The position numbers and the translations under genes are program-made. From the NCBI RefSeq assembly GCF_016859285.1, contig NC_053402.1:8018531-8082530 (forward strand): a DNA stretch of 64,000 nucleotides, given 5' to 3'. The DNA comes from Xiphias gladius (lineage: Eukaryota; Chordata; Actinopteri; Istiophoriformes; Xiphiidae). Of this stretch, positions 57,971-64,000 are shown one piece after another; positions within the stretch are counted from its first letter, which is position 1; each line of letters opens with the position of its first letter. Below the pieces are notes generated by a model. That model was given only the letters and a program-made list of their open reading frames with translations. It searched no databases and was not told the origin of the DNA.

Positions 57971-60900
57971 TTCAACTACAGATTGTCCAGTCATAAAGCC
58001 GCCTCAGCATTATAGCATTAATACTGTTAACATTGCTGATCTTCCGCTGAACAACAGTTAAAAAAAAAAAAAAAAAATTATCCTCAGTTCATACAGGACT
58101 GTGTAGGTAAATTGTGACTTTTGTTAATGAAGGCTTGTCACAGAAATGAGCATGAACACTGTGACTCACTTCCCAGGTGCTTCGCTGCGAGCACGCACTT
58201 GCTTTTCAGCTTGTAAAACTACAGGACGGACAACTTTATGTTGTGGGACTTTGCGCCCTGGAGGAGAGCAGGTTAGTCACCAGCGCCGCTAAGGGAAACC
58301 TGACTAATGTAGTACATGGAAACACAATGACGCAGAGTTTCATCGTCACTGTTTTTTGGGGTTTTTTTGTTTTTGTTTTTTTGTTTGTTTTTTTAATGCT
58401 AACAGGCCTGTGGCTATGCTGTGTCTTGCGCTTCCCACGGAATAACTGTAATCCCTAAATTCTTAGGCTAGATATGTGGGACAGCTGACTCATACAGTAT
58501 GAGTGAGGGTACTGAGGGTAGAGGTGAAAACAAGCATAGGCAAGTGCATCTTGCCAAAAACGTGTGATGGTAAGGTCAGAATCATTTAGCAGGCCAAACA
58601 CTTGAAGACCTTCTGAGCATTCAATGAAATCAACCAGGGGGAAAGGTGACCTTGTGTTTGAGTCACAATTCAAATTATGTACATTTTGATATATAATGTC
58701 ACCAAAATCCTTAGGTTATGAAAATATATCTGCATAAATGAGATAAGGAAAGATTTTAAGTAGGTAGGTATGACATTCTGGAAAGTAACGTCCACTTCCC
58801 CTCCTCCAGTCTGGGTGTCTTTCAGTACATTGTGAAGGCAGACAGGAAATATGGGGTGCCTGGCAGAAGAATGTGCCTTTTTCTTGGCATGTGGACAGGA
58901 AATGTCAAGCTGCTCTCTGTCTCTGTGCCTCCCGTGAACAAACAGGCCTCCTGTTTGGGGTCTCTGTGCTGCTGCTGCTTCTCAGAGACAGTATGAATTA
59001 ATGTAGATAAGAGAAATAGGATGTTATGCACGCATCCACCCATACACCACAGGAACCATAGTCAGGTGAGGATACTAGAGCGAGTGTTCTCTGAGTTAAC
59101 CAGTTTCTAGTGTAGAAAAAAATATAGACTTTGGCCCAGGCCTTAGCCACACTTAGTATGTGGTAAGCTGTAAAAAAAAAAATAGTATTAGTGACATAAT
59201 TTCATTTTACACACTCACTGAAGGATGTGTAGTTGTATAAATATCAGAAAGGCCTGCAAAATTAGTTGATGAATGTGTGATTAGTTAAGTAATTTTGTCT
59301 GGGGGGTATGATTAATTGTATCTGTTTATCTGGTAATTAATTTTAAACATAAGAATTTACAGACAGGAAATAGAGTAGGTAATGTAAAGAGCTGCTTGTC
59401 TTTTATCTTATCTTGTGCTCTGTGCTCTGTCTTTAGTTATTACTCATAAATTCACATGCCTTTGTCTTCCTCTTGCCTGTCCTTTTCTCCTCTTCAGTTT
59501 TTTTTTTCTCCCTCTCCCTCTCTGCCTCAGTGTCTGTTGTTTACTGTCTGCTTCTTCAGGCAGAGCAATCCTCCCTCCAGCAGTCCATCCAAACCTTGGT
59601 CGGCGGAGGGAGGGAAGGCTGCAGTGGATGAGCATTCCTGTTGTCTCTGAGGTGACAGCGACACAGAGGAGCCTTTGACAGCAGCACTGGACCCCACAGT
59701 TTGCTCACGCTGGAATGTGTGACATTGTGACAGCCCAGCCCGACAGAAATAGACCGTGCAGAATTCCTTAAGTGCAACGTACACTTTGATTTTTAACTCT
59801 TTTAGCTCTTTAAGTTGATTTCTTTTCTTTCCAAACAAGTGTGTGAGCAGGCATTGGTTTAGGCATCTTTTTGAAAAGGCAAGACAGGGCTGTTGATGAA
59901 CACTTTTGCTGTTGTATGGGACAGCTAGTCAAACCACTCAGCTGCCAAGGCCATGGAGATGTAGCTGAATGATTTGTCTTGTACAGCACTTAGCAGAGGA
60001 CAGTTTTCATCCAGCAGCTATTTTGTTGGACCTGCAGCTTCAACGCAGCAGGACGTGCATAGGACTGCTCTTTGTGAAATAAGCAAGCGTCTTAAATTTT
60101 GTTTTCATAACTGTGTGATTATTATAAGTTACTGTTAGACAGAGTGCTGGAGAATCTTTTCGAAAGCTATGAACCACACTATGAACTCAGAGAGCTGAAT
60201 TTATTGTAATACGCCTTCATGTGTAATAATTCAACAATGTAAAGCTTAAGCAGCACCAGTGTCTGTGGGTTTCATTTCTATGTCTGTTCCATTCCGCTCC
60301 TGCACAGCACACAACAGGCCTGGCTTTTCACCCGGCAGCTGACCCCCCATTGCTCCATCTATGACTCAAGCCCAGTGGCTGCACAAAATCGCCTCTTTGT
60401 GTCTGTGAAGAATGTGTCTTCTGACTTTTTTTGGAAAACAGAGGCAGTGAAAGAGAGGGATGGGGAATCGGTAATTAAGACAGATTTAAATCTTGACATG
60501 TGATTTATGCTTCCTTTGTAGGCAGGATACTGTGACAGCATATTTCACTAATGATAAGGCTGGTGTTACTCAAGATACCCTTGATGCTTTTTGACAATGG
60601 TGGGATTATAAGTGAGAAATGATTATCAGGCACCAATGAAACCTACTGTATACGTTACCCACTCCACTTGTAAAAATGAATATATATCTCCAACGGTTCT
60701 CTGCAGTGCTGATAAATTTGCCTTGACCAAGAAAAGCCACTTGTGGTCTTTACAGTTAATACTGTATGTCCTCTCATTCCTAGCTCTGCAGCTGTGTCAT
60801 GTATGGATGCACGACTTTAGCTCAATGAGATCGTGTAACTGTCCCACAGTAATGCCATGCAATTTCCTGTTTTACTTGGAATCAACAACAATAACAGCAG

Positions 60901-63900
60901 AGGGTCAGAGTGAAAAAAATCTTGGTAAAGCAAACAAGAAGCTTGGAAAAACAATGAGGGGGACAAAAATATTAAAAAAATTTAGACCAGAGGGAGTGTT
61001 TATTTATCACCGAATGAGTTTGAAAAACTTGATTTGATTTTCATGACCTGCCTTGTGAAATGTTTTATGTAGCCATGCAGATCGCACAGAACCTCAAATG
61101 GACAAGCTCAAAGGGGCTAGGAGGAGGCATCATTCAACCTGGACACTGGCCACAATCACGGAGCAGCTGAACATAAATATACATACTTCAGTTTTTAAAT
61201 CGCTACACTGAATATCATCTCTTGGTCCAGGCTTCTGGAGTGTGGTGGGGAAATGTCTTTGGCTAAGAGCAGGGAGTGGATATTTTCACACGTTCACTTT
61301 TTCAGTTTTACGTTTTCCAAACATACTGCTTCAAACTAGACCTGTGTGAAGGAAAATCTATAAACCGAAACTACATTGTAAAAAAAAAAAAGGCATTTCA
61401 GTCCAGATACAAGTCTGCTTAAGTTCCACAGTGGTCGGCCAGTAAGGGCCCCTGTCTATCACACTACGACACCCAGGGAATGACACATGACCGACCTGTT
61501 GATTGACTCAATATACTGCTTAGAGTCTGTGTTTTTACAAATTTAAATACACCTACACAAATAAATATGCCTGCAACCAATTTTGTGGTGTCATTGAAAA
61601 CTGACGCCCTGGCCTGCTCCCCTTCCTGTCACTCTCCTTCCAGAACAGTGAGGTTTGAGTTGACATTTGAATTACAGGTTATAGCCTAGCCGTCTAAATC
61701 CGAGCTCCACCACACATTTGAACTGCAGACATAGACAGCTTCACCAACCACTGCACATCAATTTCCAGATACACAAACAGTTTTAAAAATGCATCTCTTG
61801 TTGACCACGTACTAAAAGTTGCCCTAGAACAGGAACAAGGTTACATATAGTGATTGAGCAGTCACAATAAGCAAAACATTTCTGGCCTCAACAGTCCACA
61901 TGTCTAAGTATTTATGTGTTTACATTTAAATTTGCATTTCAGCACATGTACTGTGTTGTGAGTGGACAACACAGTGGAGGCAAACTTGGAGATGACGTCG
62001 ACATTTTCGGTTACGGGGCACATATTTGCCACACGCCAAACCTGCTGGGTTTTAGGGATTCCCCCTTTTAACTGACATCAACTAAATGCACACCAGTGGG
62101 GAAAACCAGTCCTCTGGGGAATTATAATAAAGTAAGAGAGTGTCAGTGTGGTGAGTTACCTAAATTCCCTATGTTCTTTTTCAAGCTTTACATGATAATG
62201 TATCTGTCTATAATCCCACCAACAGAATACATTTCAAGGTCATCAAATATTCACAGATTTTAACAAAAGTAATTTATATTACAATAATTTGGAGACTTGA
62301 GTTATTCATTGAGGTTACAGGAAGCCATTTAGTTTCCTTATAAGACCCTGACAATATTTGGTCTCTGTTTCCATGTCCAGATCTTTCAGCATCTGTGTGC
62401 ATGCTCGAACCATGAAGACACTGTCTGGAAGTACAATGGCTGGTTTCAATGCTCACCAGCTCTCACAGACATTCTCATCTGTCTCCCTACAAGGCAGACA
62501 TACAGGAACAAGGGACCAAGCCTGGCTGACTCCTTGTGACTCAGCTAAAACTATGGAAATCTCCTAACTTCTGTTCACTTCACGTTCATTTTGCTCTGAT
62601 TTTGAAAACGTGAGACATGGTCACTACATAGGGCTCTGCTGGCATGTCACTGAACAATATGACACCACTGTAGAGAACTGTGCTCTAGCGTAGTGGTTCT
62701 GCTTTTTGGACTGTGAGCCAATAAAGCGAAGCAAAATTTCTCACAACGCCAATCACACATACACAGTTCTCAAAAATTTCACAAGGAATGATGTTTTTCA
62801 GATTGGTACAATTTATTATTTATTATAGTACTAAAGACTGAAACTATCACTAGTAGTTGCTCAAGAAAATACAGAAGGTTTCTGAAATCCTTTATGGTTA
62901 ATCACTGAATGATGCCTGAATGCTGTCTTGAAACCTAGTGGAAGCTGTGATACCTAGGTTAACCTAGGTGTCCAACAATTGTAATCATTGCATCTTGTGA
63001 TGCATTGCAATGTGGAATTGTTAGCAGAAAGTAGTGTACATGCCTTGGAAAATACAAATTCCAATTTGGGAACTTGGGAGTAGACTGTATTGTGACATAT
63101 TGAACATAGATTCGATTGTTCAGAAAACAGTCTTTATGTTGCAGTAACATTATTTTCACTCCTGAAAAACATAAGATTTTCGAGGTATGGGTGTACGATC
63201 ACAGTCATGTAAAACCTGTGAAATCTGGGGAATAACCCTCAGGAAAACTTTGAGATGTTTCTATGGATGTTCTGATACAATGCAGGGGGTGTATCTGATA
63301 ATAAATAGATTTTTTTTTAAATATTCCTATAAGACGTTATTTTCCTGAAAAATATTCAAGAAGTAACCATCACGTAGGGCTGGTTGGAAACAATGTTCTG
63401 TTCTGGACCACTCTCTGAAAAACATCTGACTCTTAAATTTAGACCTGGCCTCTAAAAACAAAGGTGAACAATCACTGTCCACAATTGTCAGACATAAATA
63501 TTTCAGTCTGTGTCTGTGTGTTCATGCTTGTTTTTTTATTGCAGCCTAGAAAGGACTGAGGACTGACATTACAATGCTCTATTGTCCCTGGGCCAACAAT
63601 CAGCATCCTGGCGGGTCAGATTCCACAAAAACAGGAGTGCAGTCCAAACAAAGACACAGCCCCTTAACCCAACTATCCATTTATCAACCTCACACCACTT
63701 GCCCCCCGCTTCAACTAATCAGTCCCACTTTCTGAACAATATTCGCCAGATTTACAAAACCAAAAAAAAAAAAAAACCCACATCTGAACTGATGGACACC
63801 CACCATGAAGGGTGATCTTCTGATTGAAGTGGAATCGCCTTTACACTAATTCATACCTAACTTATTAAAATATGTTTTTACTGGATGAACATATTTGGTC

Positions 63901-64000
63901 TGAGCGACAGTGGTGATAGTGAGCTGTTGAATCCTAAATGAGTTTAAAGCCTTTTCGCTGCCTGTCTGATTTGTGAGAAAGTCCCTTCCTGTGAAGAAAA
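57971..64000. other. non-coding DNA upstream of card10
   Basis: 6 kb with no exon I can tie to a family on either strand. It contains A- and T-rich runs (58060, 58350-58395, 59171, 61380, 63760), a pyrimidine tract near 59497-59530, and an 18-bp palindrome at 62952-62969. The frame at 60612-61037 (141 codons) lacks features of a real protein. Confidence 0.6.
62952..62969. repeat. perfect 18-bp palindrome ACCTAGGTTAACCTAGGT
   Basis: Self-complementary over all 18 bases, centred on GTTAAC, in non-coding DNA upstream of card10. Confidence 0.8.

Noticed and set aside
59527..59838. 103-codon minus-strand frame next to a pyrimidine tract and CTTCTTCAG acceptor-like site on the plus strand
   Set aside because: No conserved residues on either strand; a splice-like site alone is not enough. 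An untranslated exon cannot be excluded.
60612..61037. 141-codon plus-strand frame
   Set aside because: No homology I can name, AT-rich, no splice or promoter context. It looks like a chance frame in intergenic DNA.

Overview
This window is vertebrate nuclear DNA, almost certainly from a ray-finned (teleost) fish. All coding signal is in spliced exons with GT-AG introns. The proteins are clear orthologues of human genes, the introns are compact, (CA)n microsatellites are frequent, and one SINE resembles the tRNA-derived SINEs common in percomorph fish. I rebuilt the exons by reading splice sites, checking reading phase across every junction, and comparing with human proteins from memory. No alignment program was run.

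Four protein-coding genes lie head to tail on the minus strand. In transcription order (right to left) they are: card10 (57.6 to 44.3 kb, 24 coding exons, 1034 aa); tnrc6b (5' exon near 42.6 kb, CDS 41.1 to 27.0 kb, 20 coding exons, 2055 aa); csnk1e (5' exon near 24.4 kb, CDS 21.6 to 16.3 kb, 9 coding exons, 417 aa); and tmem184b (5' exon near 13.6 kb, CDS 11.1 to 2.6 kb, 9 exons including a 27-nt microexon, 426 aa). All four reconstructed frames stay open from start to stop, so none looks like a pseudogene. Their human counterparts all map to 22q13.1, so this is a block of conserved linkage.

Layout: 1-2620 is 3'UTR or downstream DNA of tmem184b, with a perfect 16-bp-stem hairpin. 2.6-14.0 kb is tmem184b, with a SINE copy near 9.7 kb and an NRF1-like site and a 20-bp palindrome in its promoter. 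14.2-24.6 kb is csnk1e with a ~2 kb 3'UTR. 25.6-42.9 kb is tnrc6b, dominated by a 2.86-kb exon coding for Gly-Trp repeats. 43.4-57.9 kb is card10. 58-64 kb is apparently non-coding upstream DNA. The genes act in separate pathways: NF-kB scaffolding (Card10), miRNA silencing (Tnrc6b), clock and Wnt kinase (Csnk1e), and an endolysosomal or axonal membrane protein (Tmem184b). They are neighbours by ancestry, not an operon.

The most interesting signals are these. A pair of ~140-bp inverted repeats (75-bp core at about 96% identity) flanks the symmetric 243-nt CARD exon of card10, an arrangement able to promote exon skipping or a circular RNA. There is also a tmem184b microexon, an AUG-UGA start-stop uORF just ahead of the tnrc6b start codon, and polyQ and Gly-Val repeat tracts in tnrc6b. 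I found no bacterial, CRISPR, viral or tRNA/rRNA genes, and no wholly new system.
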